Below, in pieces: positions 53,556-62,385 of a stretch of DNA of 64,000 nucleotides. Position numbers and translations under genes: made by a program. This DNA is from a virus, in the IMG/VR virus record IMGVR_UViG_3300032315_001572, positions 25,549-89,548 of that record; one strand, written 5' to 3'. Position 1 is the stretch's first letter, and every line of letters starts with the position of its first letter. Below the pieces are notes generated by a model. It saw nothing but the letters and a program-made list of their open reading frames with translations. It was not told where the DNA came from and searched no databases.

Positions 53556-55895
53556 TTATACTATAACCATTTGCTTACCATCGTTAAATGATCCGAGTTC
53601 ATTTTTAAATTCCCCAGTAACAAAAGCTCCATCTTCTAAGTATTGAAAGTATTTAAAAGATCCTACGCTTGGATAATAAAAAATAAATGGTTTTATTTCA
53701 TTTTTATATCTTTTGAATGAAAGATGTGGAATACGAGATAAGCTGTTTTGATCTCCTAAATTATATTTTTGTATTGAGCCGCCTTTGTTTGTTATATAAA
53801 ATCCGCTACGATTACTAAATCCTCTATATGATATGCCATAATAATTTTCTCCAGAATTGTATTTAAAATTATTAAAAAAATATGAATCATTTAAGGCAGC
53901 ACTATCTATAATACTATTTGTCCAATTTGTTCCATTGTATTCTGATATATTTAAATATCCTGTTTGTTCATTTTGGCTACGTGTTGGATATGCTAAAATA
54001 GGATTTCCATCGCTTTTAAAATCTAAATAAATTTCACTAGATTCTCTATAACTTTGAGATATTCTAGTTTGCGTCCAACCAGTTGTAATTGGATCCATTT
54101 CGTAATAAAATACTCCAGTCTGTGCACCTTGGACAAATGATCCATCGGCTGCTGTAATTAAACAATATTTATTAGTTATTGGATTAACTTTAAAATCTGT
54201 CTGAATGCCATAATTTCCCGTATATGGCGTATTATAATATGTATAACCCGATCCAATTGAATCTGCTTTTATTAATGCTCCTCCATAACGTGTTGGACTA
54301 GTTGCGAAACCTAAAACGCTCATAATTACTTGATTTGTATTTTTATCAAAATCAAATGGCCCACCACCGATAATAGTCATTTTCGTATTTGTGCCACTAA
54401 AATTAATATCTCCAGATGGAAAAGCTAATCCTGTCCAAGATGTTCTTTGAAGATTTGCTGGATAATAAAAATTTACGTTAGGTGGAGCTATCGTTGTAAA
54501 ATTTGGTTGATTAGTAACAGGATTGATTTTTATATCATAAGAAAATATAGTTTGTGCGGTTGGTATTGGTTTTGGTGATAAATTTTTAGAGCTAGCAGTT
54601 ACTTGAGGAGATTTATATTCATAAAAAGTATAAATTCCGACTGTATAAACTTTTAAATCATCTTTCAAAAAATCTAATCCAAATTCATAATTGCTTGATT
54701 GATCTATACTTTTTAAAATATTTTCTCCAGAAAAAGTTGTTTCATTAATAGTCGATGGCGAATTACTTATATTTTTTATATATTTAATAATATTATCTTT
54801 TTTATAAAAAACAATTGGTTGAAGATCAGAGTCTACTTTTAAATAACTATTTTTAGTTTTATCAAAATAACTTTCTCCACTTAGCAAATCAATAAAATTT
54901 TGGCCAAAAGCAGATATATTTGGATCCCAATTTGTTTCAGTAATAAACTGTTTATTAAATACTATTTTATTTTTGTCTTCTATGTAACTGATATACCAAT
55001 AATTATCATTATTTAAAGATTTTTCTAATTGAGGTTTTTGATATATTATATCATTTTGACGGGCTACAAGTTTTCCAGAAAGCCAAATATTGTTGCTATT
55101 TTTAATATTTATATAAGTTCCACTTGTATTTCCTGCCATTAAAACTACTGGTTGATTTATTTTTTCATCAATTTTAGAAACGGCATATCTTTTATTATCG
55201 CCAGAATTTAAAGTGTTTACGTTGGTTATTGTCCATAAAATTCCATTATATTTAGCAGATTTTAAAACTGAAGAATCACCTTGTATAAAATGAACGAAAG
55301 GATAATTATCACTAGGATCAAAAAGCAAAGTAGCATAATTTATATTATTTGCTGCTGAAGCTCCGTTAGATATTATAGTCTTTACAAAAGATGATCCATC
55401 GTATTTATAATAATTTAAATCATAATTAGTTGAATCATAAGATATACATGCTGGTAAATTATCATTGGGATCGTATTGTAAATCAATTGAATCGTTGTTT
55501 GCTGCTGGGCCAATATTTCCTACCGATATATTGCTCCAAGTTTCATTACTTAATTTTGAATAATGTAAATAATAATTTGGTGCAACATAATTGTAATATG
55601 CAAAAGATGGATTCTGATCTGATGGGTCATATCTTACAATCATATTAGTACTCGAGTAAGATGGTGAATTAATTATATACTCTTTTAGATTTCCATCTTT
55701 TTTAACCTGTGCATAGAAATTTGATTCGCCACTTTTTGTTACTAATGTATATTCTGATAAAATTAAATTTTCTGTTTCAGCGGATGATGATAGACTATAT
55801 GAATTAGTATAAATTATATTATTATTATAAACTCCTGGAATTCCAATGGTATATAATCTACCATTTCCTAAATTTGTTGTCTGAAGTATACCCAT
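53556..55895 (-). CDS. large beta-rich (propeller-like) virion protein
   Basis: A 779-residue Asn/Ser/Tyr-rich protein with recurring segments such as RYDPSDQNPSFAYYNY, QYDPNDNLPACISYDS and LFDPSDNYPFVHFIQGD. Such D-P-x-D-x-x-P-x-x-x-Y units repeated at roughly 45-60 residues suggest a beta-propeller. Later regions are beta-rich without obvious repeats. It could be a receptor-binding or tail-tip accessory protein. A late motif lies 7 nt before its ATG and overlaps the stop of the endolysin gene. Confidence 0.65.
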   Translation of the reverse strand: MGILQTTNLGNGRLYTIGIPGVYNNNIIYTNSYSLSSSAETENLILSEYTLVTKSGESNFYAQVKKDGNLKEYIINSPSYSSTNMIVRYDPSDQNPSFAYYNYVAPNYYLHYSKLSNETWSNISVGNIGPAANNDSIDLQYDPNDNLPACISYDSTNYDLNYYKYDGSSFVKTIISNGASAANNINYATLLFDPSDNYPFVHFIQGDSSVLKSAKYNGILWTITNVNTLNSGDNKRYAVSKIDEKINQPVVLMAGNTSGTYINIKNSNNIWLSGKLVARQNDIIYQKPQLEKSLNNDNYWYISYIEDKNKIVFNKQFITETNWDPNISAFGQNFIDLLSGESYFDKTKNSYLKVDSDLQPIVFYKKDNIIKYIKNISNSPSTINETTFSGENILKSIDQSSNYEFGLDFLKDDLKVYTVGIYTFYEYKSPQVTASSKNLSPKPIPTAQTIFSYDIKINPVTNQPNFTTIAPPNVNFYYPANLQRTSWTGLAFPSGDINFSGTNTKMTIIGGGPFDFDKNTNQVIMSVLGFATSPTRYGGALIKADSIGSGYTYYNTPYTGNYGIQTDFKVNPITNKYCLITAADGSFVQGAQTGVFYYEMDPITTGWTQTRISQSYRESSEIYLDFKSDGNPILAYPTRSQNEQTGYLNISEYNGTNWTNSIIDSAALNDSYFFNNFKYNSGENYYGISYRGFSNRSGFYITNKGGSIQKYNLGDQNSLSRIPHLSFKRYKNEIKPFIFYYPSVGSFKYFQYLEDGAFVTGEFKNELGSFNDGKQMVIV

Positions 55896-55902
55896 TAAAA
55901 GT

Positions 55903-55909
55903 ATTACAC
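55903..55909 (-). promoter_or_regulatory. GTGTAAT late-promoter motif
   Basis: Minus-strand GTGTGTAATAC, 7 nt before ATG 55895, overlapping the endolysin stop codon. Confidence 0.5.
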
Positions 55910-56530
55910 ACTTAATGATTCTTCTATAAGTTTAGCTTCTGCGTCTCGCCTTCTACTCATGCCCTTTTCTATGCTTCCACCAATCCATATTCTTTTCATA
56001 TTTCTTATTTGATTAGCAATAAATGATAAAGCTTTTTGATCATAGTTCGATACTAATTTCATACCATCTCTTATTAATTTCATTTCGCGGCGACGATCAC
56101 CTTCTAATGCATTTCCTCTATTAAATACAAGACTAACCAATCCACCTTTTGCATCTTCTGGAAGATTATCAAAATTAGGAAAAGTTTGTTTTGTTAAATT
56201 CCAAAACTTTGTTACTGTTTTATTATTAAATACTTTGAGCGCAAGTTCCCAAGGAATAGTTATATCTTTTAATCCTCTTATAAGATTTTTAGTATTATAT
56301 CCTTTAATACCAACTACTTTATATAATCTATCAAAAGTTTCTTTAGGAAGATCTTTCCAATCTTCACTAAATTCTGTTTTATTTACATAACCTAAATCGT
56401 AACCAACGCCAATAGTTACTCCACTTTGCTCTCCTGGCCATGCTGGATTTTTTAAAAATTTATTATAATAATTTTCTCCACCACCAACTTCAAATTCTAA
56501 AATAAGATCAAGAGATTTTTTTGAAAGCAT
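55904..56530 (-). CDS. endolysin, pesticin/T4-lysozyme-like muramidase
   Basis: A 208-residue protein with a probable catalytic Glu14 in LEFEVGGGEN and a conserved turn TIGVGYDLGYVN (39-50) with Asp45, as in pesticin-type and GH24-related lysozymes. A helical C-terminal part follows (NRGNALEGDRRREMKLIRDG). There is no signal peptide or SAR segment, so it probably depends on the nearby holin-like protein to reach the wall. It is 9 nt after the preceding gene. Confidence 0.8.
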   Translation of the reverse strand: MLSKKSLDLILEFEVGGGENYYNKFLKNPAWPGEQSGVTIGVGYDLGYVNKTEFSEDWKDLPKETFDRLYKVVGIKGYNTKNLIRGLKDITIPWELALKVFNNKTVTKFWNLTKQTFPNFDNLPEDAKGGLVSLVFNRGNALEGDRRREMKLIRDGMKLVSNYDQKALSFIANQIRNMKRIWIGGSIEKGMSRRRDAEAKLIEESLSV

Positions 56531-56539
56531 TTTTATATT

Positions 56540-56809
56540 TTACCATTCAGCCATAGAAACTCTTATCCAGTTATCATCTCCTGCGCTATAATAAATATAA
56601 TTACCATCTGAAGCCAATTGTCCACTTGTACCTGGAGATGATATAGTTGAAGGATAATAAGTGCTATAACTATATAAATTCAAGAGTCCATCTTCTGGTG
56701 ATGTGGTATATGGAAGGTAAGTAGATAAATATCCTAATCCTTGATTTTGTTTAGAAATCAAAAGCTCATTATTTTTCGCCTGATTATAAGAAAAAGAAAT
56801 TTCGCCCAT
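56540..56809 (-). CDS. small fibre-tip protein with a GTSGQ-type C-terminus
   Basis: An 89-residue protein. N-terminal MGEISFSYNQAKNNELLISKQN resembles the start of the protein at 57130-57846. The C-terminal part, SSPGTSGQLASDGNYIYYS with DNWIRVSMAEW, matches the tip of the fibre at 32271-34154. It lies 1 nt after its neighbour. Probably a fibre subunit or tip adaptor. Confidence 0.7.
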   Translation of the reverse strand: MGEISFSYNQAKNNELLISKQNQGLGYLSTYLPYTTSPEDGLLNLYSYSTYYPSTISSPGTSGQLASDGNYIYYSAGDDNWIRVSMAEW

Positions 56810-56810
56810 T

Positions 56811-57029
56811 TTATTGCCATTGAGCTAGAGCTGTTCTAACCCATAGATCGGTAGCTTTACAAAAATAAAGATATTCGCCATCTGCAGTAATTTGTCCTGC
56901 TGTTCCTGGAGATGTTGAAGTTGCTGGAACATAAGATGTATCCATTACGAATCCTCCACTATATCCAGCGTCTGTAATAAAATCTGCTAAAGATGCTATA
57001 AGGTCTGCTGGAAATTCTTCTGTTTTCAT
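56811..57029 (-). CDS. small fibre-tip protein with a GTAGQ-type C-terminus
   Basis: A 72-residue protein with a helical N-terminal half (TEEFPADLIASLADFITDAG) and a C-terminal SPGTAGQITADGEYLYF with WVRTALAQW, the same domain as in two other proteins of this window. A late motif lies 10 nt before its ATG. Confidence 0.7.
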   Translation of the reverse strand: MKTEEFPADLIASLADFITDAGYSGGFVMDTSYVPATSTSPGTAGQITADGEYLYFCKATDLWVRTALAQWQ

Positions 57030-57039
57030 TCTATATTAG

Positions 57040-57046
57040 ATTACAC
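57040..57046 (-). promoter_or_regulatory. GTGTAAT late-promoter motif
   Basis: Minus-strand TGTGTAATCTAATATAG, 10 nt before ATG 57029. Confidence 0.5.
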
Positions 57047-57129
57047 AATTTTAAAGATTTATTATAATAATTTAATATAGTTACTTTAAATTGTAAAATA
57101 ACATCTAACGATTCTCTTGATATCATATT

Positions 57130-57846
57130 TTATAATAATGAAAATACTGGAGTTGTTGTAATTTGAGGGCAAACATTATTAATATAAGCCGCTAGTTGCC
57201 AATTATTTGATGGAAATTTATCACTATTATTATAACTATTTGTGAAATATACTTCGTCTGAGCTTCTCATGTTATAAGACCCATCACCGCCATATCCATC
57301 TGGAGTTAGTGGGGTAGTTATATGGTAACTAAGATTATCTATTGGTCTATATCTAAAACTTGGTGCATCTAAATAAATCCATGTTCTATTTAAAAATGAA
57401 AAACTACAGTTTGCATCTGGATCAGATTGTAAATTGTTAAGTACTAACGATTGACCAAAAGTTATAAAATTAGGTGGGGCTTTATATAATGATATTTTTC
57501 CATTGCTAAAAGAAGAAACTTGGATATTACTTGGCCAAGTAGCTTCCCAAGGATTAGCTGCTGGATTTGTAGAGCTTGTTAAAGGAAGGAAATTATTCAA
57601 TAAATACTGCATGGCCCAGAAGGATGAAGTTGAACTAATAATTCTAATCCTAATTCCCTGATCAATACTCCTAATATACCATGGTTTTCCATTTATAAGA
57701 GAATTTTGTAAAAGATATACTCCATTAGGATCTATGCCAGGCGGTAAAATAGATCCTTCAGAAACGATAACTTGGGTAGGATTTTGTTTTTTAATAGAAA
57801 TTCTATTATTTTTACTTGAATTGTAATTCGCTTGTAAACGCCCCAT
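57130..57846 (-). CDS. fibre-associated protein with shared N-terminal attachment motif
   Basis: A 238-residue protein starting MGRLQANYNSSKNNRISIKKQN, similar to the start of 56540-56809, which suggests a common attachment segment. The rest is beta-rich (GVYLLQNSLINGKPWYIRSI, NRTWIYLDAPSFRYRPIDN). No catalytic motif. Between this gene and 57029 lies about 100 nt of AT-rich DNA with only the late motif visible. It lies 5 nt after the lipoprotein gene. Confidence 0.65.
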   Translation of the reverse strand: MGRLQANYNSSKNNRISIKKQNPTQVIVSEGSILPPGIDPNGVYLLQNSLINGKPWYIRSIDQGIRIRIISSTSSFWAMQYLLNNFLPLTSSTNPAANPWEATWPSNIQVSSFSNGKISLYKAPPNFITFGQSLVLNNLQSDPDANCSFSFLNRTWIYLDAPSFRYRPIDNLSYHITTPLTPDGYGGDGSYNMRSSDEVYFTNSYNNSDKFPSNNWQLAAYINNVCPQITTTPVFSLL

Positions 57847-57851
57847 TTTAT

Positions 57852-58268
57852 TTAATTATTTATTTTATCTATAGTCTTGTCTAAGATATTATCTTGAGGT
57901 ACTTTTTCTTTTGACCAAGAGTTCATAACTCCAAAATAAACAAGATGTTCACTACTAATAATAAATAATTCATTGCCAAAATTATCTTTATAAGGTTTAA
58001 TTCCAGAATCAATTTTTAGTTCTATTGCTTTTTCTTTTTTAAATTTGATTTTATACATACCAATTAAATTATTATATCTCTCTCGCGCTTGGGGAGTAAT
58101 TAATGCATCGTCTCCAACAAAAGAGATTAATCCACCATTATCCTTTTGATATTGTTTTGGAGTAGTTGCGTCATATGAAGATTTATTGTCTTCTATCTTA
58201 TTTGGTGTTATAGTCGCACAACCAATTAAAAGAATATTAAGAACTAATACGCTTGCGAATTTCTTCAA
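57852..58268 (-). CDS. lipoprotein, possible outer-membrane spanin partner
   Basis: A 138-residue protein with a lipoprotein signal, MKKFASVLVLNILLIGC, and a polar mature domain (ITPNKIEDNKSSYDATTPK). Its start overlaps the end of the preceding small membrane gene by 32 nt in another frame, and a Shine-Dalgarno (AAAGGAGAAAG) precedes it. Such overlap resembles spanin Rz/Rz1 pairs, although its size is larger than usual for Rz1. A role in disrupting the outer membrane is inference. Confidence 0.7.
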   Translation of the reverse strand: MKKFASVLVLNILLIGCATITPNKIEDNKSSYDATTPKQYQKDNGGLISFVGDDALITPQARERYNNLIGMYKIKFKKEKAIELKIDSGIKPYKDNFGNELFIISSEHLVYFGVMNSWSKEKVPQDNILDKTIDKINN

Positions 58269-58437
58269 GATCTTTCTCCTTTACTGCTTTTTCTATTTCA
58301 CTTTGATTATGTACTTCTTTTTGAGCTTCTTGACGCTCTTTCATTTCTTTTGTATTCTTTGCGCCGAATACGTTATTGATTGCTGCGAATATTCCAGATA
58401 CTGCAGAAAGTAAAGCTTGGAGTATTCCAGTTGGCAT
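58237..58437 (-). CDS. small membrane protein with charged helix, possible inner-membrane spanin
   Basis: A 66-residue protein: a hydrophobic N-terminal segment (GILQALLSAVSGIFAAINNV) followed by a charged helical region (KEMKERQEAQKEVHNQSEIE). The membrane-plus-helix design suits an i-spanin or an antiholin. Its last 32 nt overlap the following lipoprotein gene. It starts 2 nt after the upstream lipoprotein. Confidence 0.6.
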   Translation of the reverse strand: MPTGILQALLSAVSGIFAAINNVFGAKNTKEMKERQEAQKEVHNQSEIEKAVKEKDLEEIRKRISS

Positions 58438-58439
58438 AA

Positions 58440-58889
58440 TTACTCTACGTAACTTGCTGTGGCATCTTTACATCCAGATGCAATAGCGTTAAGTACCTTT
58501 ACTGCGAGAGCGCCATTTCCATCTAATCTTGCAAATTGTTGAGCATAAAGATCTTTTATTACAGTAACATAATTTGCCCAATGAGTTTTTTCTGCTGGAA
58601 GGTAATCGTTAAGAGCTTTTTGAAGTTGCTCTGGAGTTGGAGTAGTTCCAGCTGTTAATCCTTCTACAATAGCTGCAACATGATTAATCATTTTAGCTTT
58701 TTCAATTCTATCGTTACCAGAAACTGCTTGATCAAGAACAACAGTGCAAGCTAATATAACTGCTGGTTTGACATAAGGAAGAGTATTTTCAACACTTGTT
58801 GCAACGTCAACTTTTCCAGTACTAGTTGTAGCACAACCAACAAAAAATACGCTCAAAAGAGCAACTGCAATTAATTGTAATTTATTCAT
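58440..58889 (-). CDS. lipoprotein of unknown function in the lysis cassette
   Basis: A 149-residue protein with a lipoprotein signal, MNKLQLIAVALLSVFFVGC, cleaved before Cys, then ATTSTGKVDVATSVENTLP and a helical domain (LDGNGALAVKVLNAIASGCKD). Its start overlaps the holin-like gene by 4 nt, and GGAGAAAA precedes it. Probable roles are lysis or superinfection control, but no family is recognised. Confidence 0.7.
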   Translation of the reverse strand: MNKLQLIAVALLSVFFVGCATTSTGKVDVATSVENTLPYVKPAVILACTVVLDQAVSGNDRIEKAKMINHVAAIVEGLTAGTTPTPEQLQKALNDYLPAEKTHWANYVTVIKDLYAQQFARLDGNGALAVKVLNAIASGCKDATASYVE

Positions 58890-59170
58890 ATATTTTCTCC
58901 ATGTGTTCTATCTTTTGCTTCACTTGTTTGAGCTACTGTTCCACCAGTAACTGCTGCATCTTTTACTGTTAATGCAAAAATAATACCAGATACAACTGCG
59001 ACTAATTTTGCAATTCCAGTGATATAAACTTCTGCTATATCTGGAAGAAATGCTACTAAAGTTGGATCTGAATGAATTGCTATTGCCGTAGTAACTGCTA
59101 CAACTGTTGCAATTCCAGATGAGCTAGATCTCCAATTAGGGCCAAATATTTTAGATAGCATAGTTTTCAT
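58886..59170 (-). CDS. holin-like membrane protein
   Basis: A 94-residue protein with two likely membrane segments (SSGIATVVAVTTAIAIHS and ITGIAKLVAVVSGIIFALTV) and a hydrophilic C-terminus (TSEAKDRTHGENI). Size and position, first in the lysis cassette and followed by lipoproteins, suit a holin. A late motif lies 5 nt before the ATG with no Shine-Dalgarno. Confidence 0.7.
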   Translation of the reverse strand: MKTMLSKIFGPNWRSSSSGIATVVAVTTAIAIHSDPTLVAFLPDIAEVYITGIAKLVAVVSGIIFALTVKDAAVTGGTVAQTSEAKDRTHGENI

Positions 59171-59175
59171 AAGAT

Positions 59176-59182
59176 ATTACAC
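59176..59182 (-). promoter_or_regulatory. GTGTAAT late-promoter motif
   Basis: Minus-strand TAGTGTAATATC, 5 nt before ATG 59170; no Shine-Dalgarno. It heads the lysis cassette. Confidence 0.55.
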
Positions 59183-59202
59183 TATATTATATATATTAAA
59201 AA

Positions 59203-60411
59203 TTAAAATATCAATACTTTCTTTTGATTATTCAAAACACCATATAATATATTCCCGCTAATAAACAATCCTCTTCTTCCAAAATCTGGATCAAGATCAA
59301 AATCAAAACTTAAAGTTGCAGTTTTATTGCTTCCGATAGAAGAGTCATAATTAATATTTGTAAATTTACAGCCACTAAAAGTTAATTTTGTTTGATCTAC
59401 TCCTATTTTTCTATTATTAAAATTAACAACAATATTGTAATCATCATCTCGATTTAATGTATCAAAAAATGAACCAGAAAGATCTTCTTTAACAATAAAA
59501 CTTGTATTTAATTTTCCATTAATTGGAAATTCTATTTTTCTTAATAATGGGAATTTGTAATTAATTGATCTATAAGGTTTTCTATTAAAAGATAAAGTAT
59601 AATCTAAACTTTGAATTATATCATTATAAAATAAAACTCCAGTAGTATTATTTGTGTAAAAAGTAACACTAGCGTCTCCTGGCAAAAGAATATTTTGTCC
59701 ACTTATTCCAGTTTGATTATAATTTAAAGCTTTTGGAATAATAATTGTATCATTATTTACTTGATTGATTCCAGATCTTAAATCTAACAAAGTATACTTT
59801 ACGCCAGATCCACTATTGTAAAAAACAATATTATCCGCAACATAATTTTGATTTACTATTGGCAAATTTCCAAGTGAAACATTAAAAGAGTATTCACTAA
59901 GATAAGAGTTTTGAAAATGTAATAATCCATAATTTTGACTATTTGAATTTATTATTTGAGTAGTATTAGTTGGATTAATTAATGAGTTTGTTAGTGTCGC
60001 ATTTTCAGAAAATAAATCATCATTATTTTCATTTATAACAAGATAAAAATCTCTATCATTTAATAAGCTACTGTTAGTACATAGTCCAGAAAACATTGGT
60101 GCATTAAATCCAGAAAAATGATTAACATTGAAATTTAATCTATTTTCATTTGTAACACCATCTGGAATATATGAAAAATTAAAAGTTACTTCTGGTGGTC
60201 CAGAAATTCCACGAAATATATTTTGTTTTTGACCAAAGCCTTGAGCATTTAATCTTGATTGTTGAATTGAATAATTAAAGCTTTGTATTTTCTCTAGTCT
60301 TTTAAGAATAATATTATTAGCTAAATAATAATCAGAACCCGCATTCTGCTCTCCACTATATGGAGCAACATATAAGCCTTCTACATTGTAGATTATTCTA
60401 TTTCTGGCCAT
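59203..60411 (-). CDS. tail-tube paralogue, second large copy
   Basis: A 402-residue protein clearly related to the major tail tube at 28602-29750: the same start MARNRIIY, the same LLPGDASVTFY and IQSLDYTLSFNRKPYRSIN-type segment, and the same ending YDSSIGSNKTATLSF with GLFISGNI. It lies beside the portal gene rather than the tube cluster. It may be a minor tube protein, a tail-completion ring or a second tube type. A late motif and Shine-Dalgarno (AAGGATTAAGG) precede it. Confidence 0.75.
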   Translation of the reverse strand: MARNRIIYNVEGLYVAPYSGEQNAGSDYYLANNIILKRLEKIQSFNYSIQQSRLNAQGFGQKQNIFRGISGPPEVTFNFSYIPDGVTNENRLNFNVNHFSGFNAPMFSGLCTNSSLLNDRDFYLVINENNDDLFSENATLTNSLINPTNTTQIINSNSQNYGLLHFQNSYLSEYSFNVSLGNLPIVNQNYVADNIVFYNSGSGVKYTLLDLRSGINQVNNDTIIIPKALNYNQTGISGQNILLPGDASVTFYTNNTTGVLFYNDIIQSLDYTLSFNRKPYRSINYKFPLLRKIEFPINGKLNTSFIVKEDLSGSFFDTLNRDDDYNIVVNFNNRKIGVDQTKLTFSGCKFTNINYDSSIGSNKTATLSFDFDLDPDFGRRGLFISGNILYGVLNNQKKVLIF

Positions 60412-60431
60412 AACCTTAATCCTTGTATAGG

Positions 60432-60438
60432 ATTACAC
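60432..60438 (-). promoter_or_regulatory. GTGTAAT late-promoter motif
   Basis: Minus-strand AAGTGTAATCC, 20 nt before ATG 60411; the leader carries AAGGATTAAGG. Confidence 0.5.
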
Positions 60439-60441
60439 TTT

Positions 60442-62373
60442 TTAAGCTTTACTATGATACAACAATGAAGCTATGTAATTTGAGACTTGATGTTCAACTG
60501 CAATCTCTTGAATATTATTAATTTGCTCTTGATTTTGATCAAAAGGTTTTTCTATATATTCTTCAATTTTAGATGTCCAATTCTCTGGAACTTCATTAGC
60601 TATAATAATTTCAGATATATTTTCTGCGCTTTCTTTTTGTTGATTGCTTAATTTTTTAACATTAAACTTTTTTCTAACAGCAGATTTAACTTCTTCTTCT
60701 AGATTTTGAGATGCTAAAATATTATCTTTGATTTTAAGGACTGAGAATGAAGCTTTTGTGCCAATTGGTTTTACATTTTTTGTAGATTGAGGTACTCCAG
60801 TAGAACCAGATGGTCTTCCAGCTTGACCAGCTGCACTTCCACCAATAAGTGGTTGATATAAACCTTCGTCTCTTAATTCTTTGAATTTTCTTTGAGATTG
60901 TACGGACTCTTCTTGAGTTGGCAATCTTCCAGTATCGATTGCAGCCAATCCTTCTTCTGCAGTTAGTACTCCTAACTCAACTAGTCTATTGTAAATTCTA
61001 GAGTATTGAACATCATCTTTAATATCAATATCTTGGAATGTTGGAGTTGGAAAATTCTTAAAACCAATATCTTTGCTCATTCTTCTAATTTCTGGAATTA
61101 AAAATTCATTGATAAATACTTCTCTGGCCTGTTTTAATCTTTGAACAAATACTTGAACTTTAATGCTTGTGTTTGCGAATTTTTCATTGCCAATAAGAAT
61201 ATTATTTAATCCAATTTGAATATCACGATCTACTACTTCATACTTTTGTGGTCCAATTAGATTGCCAATATCTGGAATTACGAATTGAGCTTTTGTTGTA
61301 TAATCAGCAATAAGAACTCTTCCGATGCTTTGGTTTTCAAATAATTGTTGCATCGCTTGAAGATTTTTTTGATTTACTCCGCCTTTATCAGGAGTATCTC
61401 CCATTGTAACTAATAGAACTGCTTGTTGCATTGTTCTTGTTACTGCCATGTCCATTTTCTTCATTTCAAGTTTCCAATTGATATCATCAAGAACTGGAAA
61501 ACCCATTGGAATAGAAAGTGGCTCGTAATCTTGCTTTTTATAAAATACTGCTGCAAGCTTGCTCTTGTCTAGTGGAACAAGAATATAGGAATTATTTTTA
61601 TTTTTAATTTTCTCTTTAACATCTTGAGGAAGATTTTTATAAACTTCAATATCTTCATCTGTTTTTGGATCTCTTAGTCTTTCTAATTCGTAATCACTCA
61701 ATAATTTGTAATAAACATTAAAAGCATAATTAACTGTTCCGCCAACGTAGATGTCAGCTGGGTTAACAATTGTATATCTTGCTGGAAGTTTAACTGAACC
61801 ATCTTGAGCAATTGATTTTAATTTAGAACCAAAAGTTTGTGTTATTTTTAAAAGTTGTTCGCTAGTTAAAGATGTGTCAAATCTATAAGTGAATACGTTT
61901 CCGCTTCTGTAGTACTCTCTAAAGAATTGATCTTGGAAACTTGCTAGATTGATTTTCTTAAAATATGCTTCAAAAAATTCTCTTGATTTTTGACTTCCAC
62001 CAGTTAGATAAATTTGACTATCTGAAAACTCGGTCATCAAATCAATTGTATTTCTGAAAATACCTACATTGTAATAAGCTTTTTGGCATAGAATAATAGC
62101 ATCTCTAACATCTAAAGTAGAAAGATTTCTTACATAATTAGAATATCTAAAAGGAATAATACCTGTATCAATATTAGTAAACCTATTAGTTCTTTCTATA
62201 TCTGCTGCAGCATTTCTACGCATACCAGTTGAAGCCCTAATCTCTGCTATTTTTGCTCTTTTCTTGTCTGATGCATCAGTTCCGTATACCATAAGTGGTG
62301 TTACTTGATCTTGTGGGAGTGGTAATTCTACTGAGGCTTTGGTTTCTTCAATTTTTTTAGTTTTTTTGCTCAT
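60442..62373 (-). CDS. portal protein
   Basis: A 643-residue protein with the layout of a phage portal: disordered N-terminus with Lys-rich start, an alpha/beta wing (YVRNLSTLDVRDAIILCQKA, FFREYYRSGNVFTYRFDTS), a long stem helix region (LKQAREVFINEFLIPEIRR), and a disordered, Gly-rich C-terminal part (GGSAAGQAGRPSGSTG) ending in a helical region. It follows the terminase gene directly (late motif between) and precedes a tube paralogue. Portals form a dodecamer at the packaging vertex. The assignment rests on fold-like layout and position. Confidence 0.8.
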   Translation of the reverse strand: MSKKTKKIEETKASVELPLPQDQVTPLMVYGTDASDKKRAKIAEIRASTGMRRNAAADIERTNRFTNIDTGIIPFRYSNYVRNLSTLDVRDAIILCQKAYYNVGIFRNTIDLMTEFSDSQIYLTGGSQKSREFFEAYFKKINLASFQDQFFREYYRSGNVFTYRFDTSLTSEQLLKITQTFGSKLKSIAQDGSVKLPARYTIVNPADIYVGGTVNYAFNVYYKLLSDYELERLRDPKTDEDIEVYKNLPQDVKEKIKNKNNSYILVPLDKSKLAAVFYKKQDYEPLSIPMGFPVLDDINWKLEMKKMDMAVTRTMQQAVLLVTMGDTPDKGGVNQKNLQAMQQLFENQSIGRVLIADYTTKAQFVIPDIGNLIGPQKYEVVDRDIQIGLNNILIGNEKFANTSIKVQVFVQRLKQAREVFINEFLIPEIRRMSKDIGFKNFPTPTFQDIDIKDDVQYSRIYNRLVELGVLTAEEGLAAIDTGRLPTQEESVQSQRKFKELRDEGLYQPLIGGSAAGQAGRPSGSTGVPQSTKNVKPIGTKASFSVLKIKDNILASQNLEEEVKSAVRKKFNVKKLSNQQKESAENISEIIIANEVPENWTSKIEEYIEKPFDQNQEQINNIQEIAVEHQVSNYIASLLYHSKA

Positions 62374-62385
62374 ATATTGTTAAAT

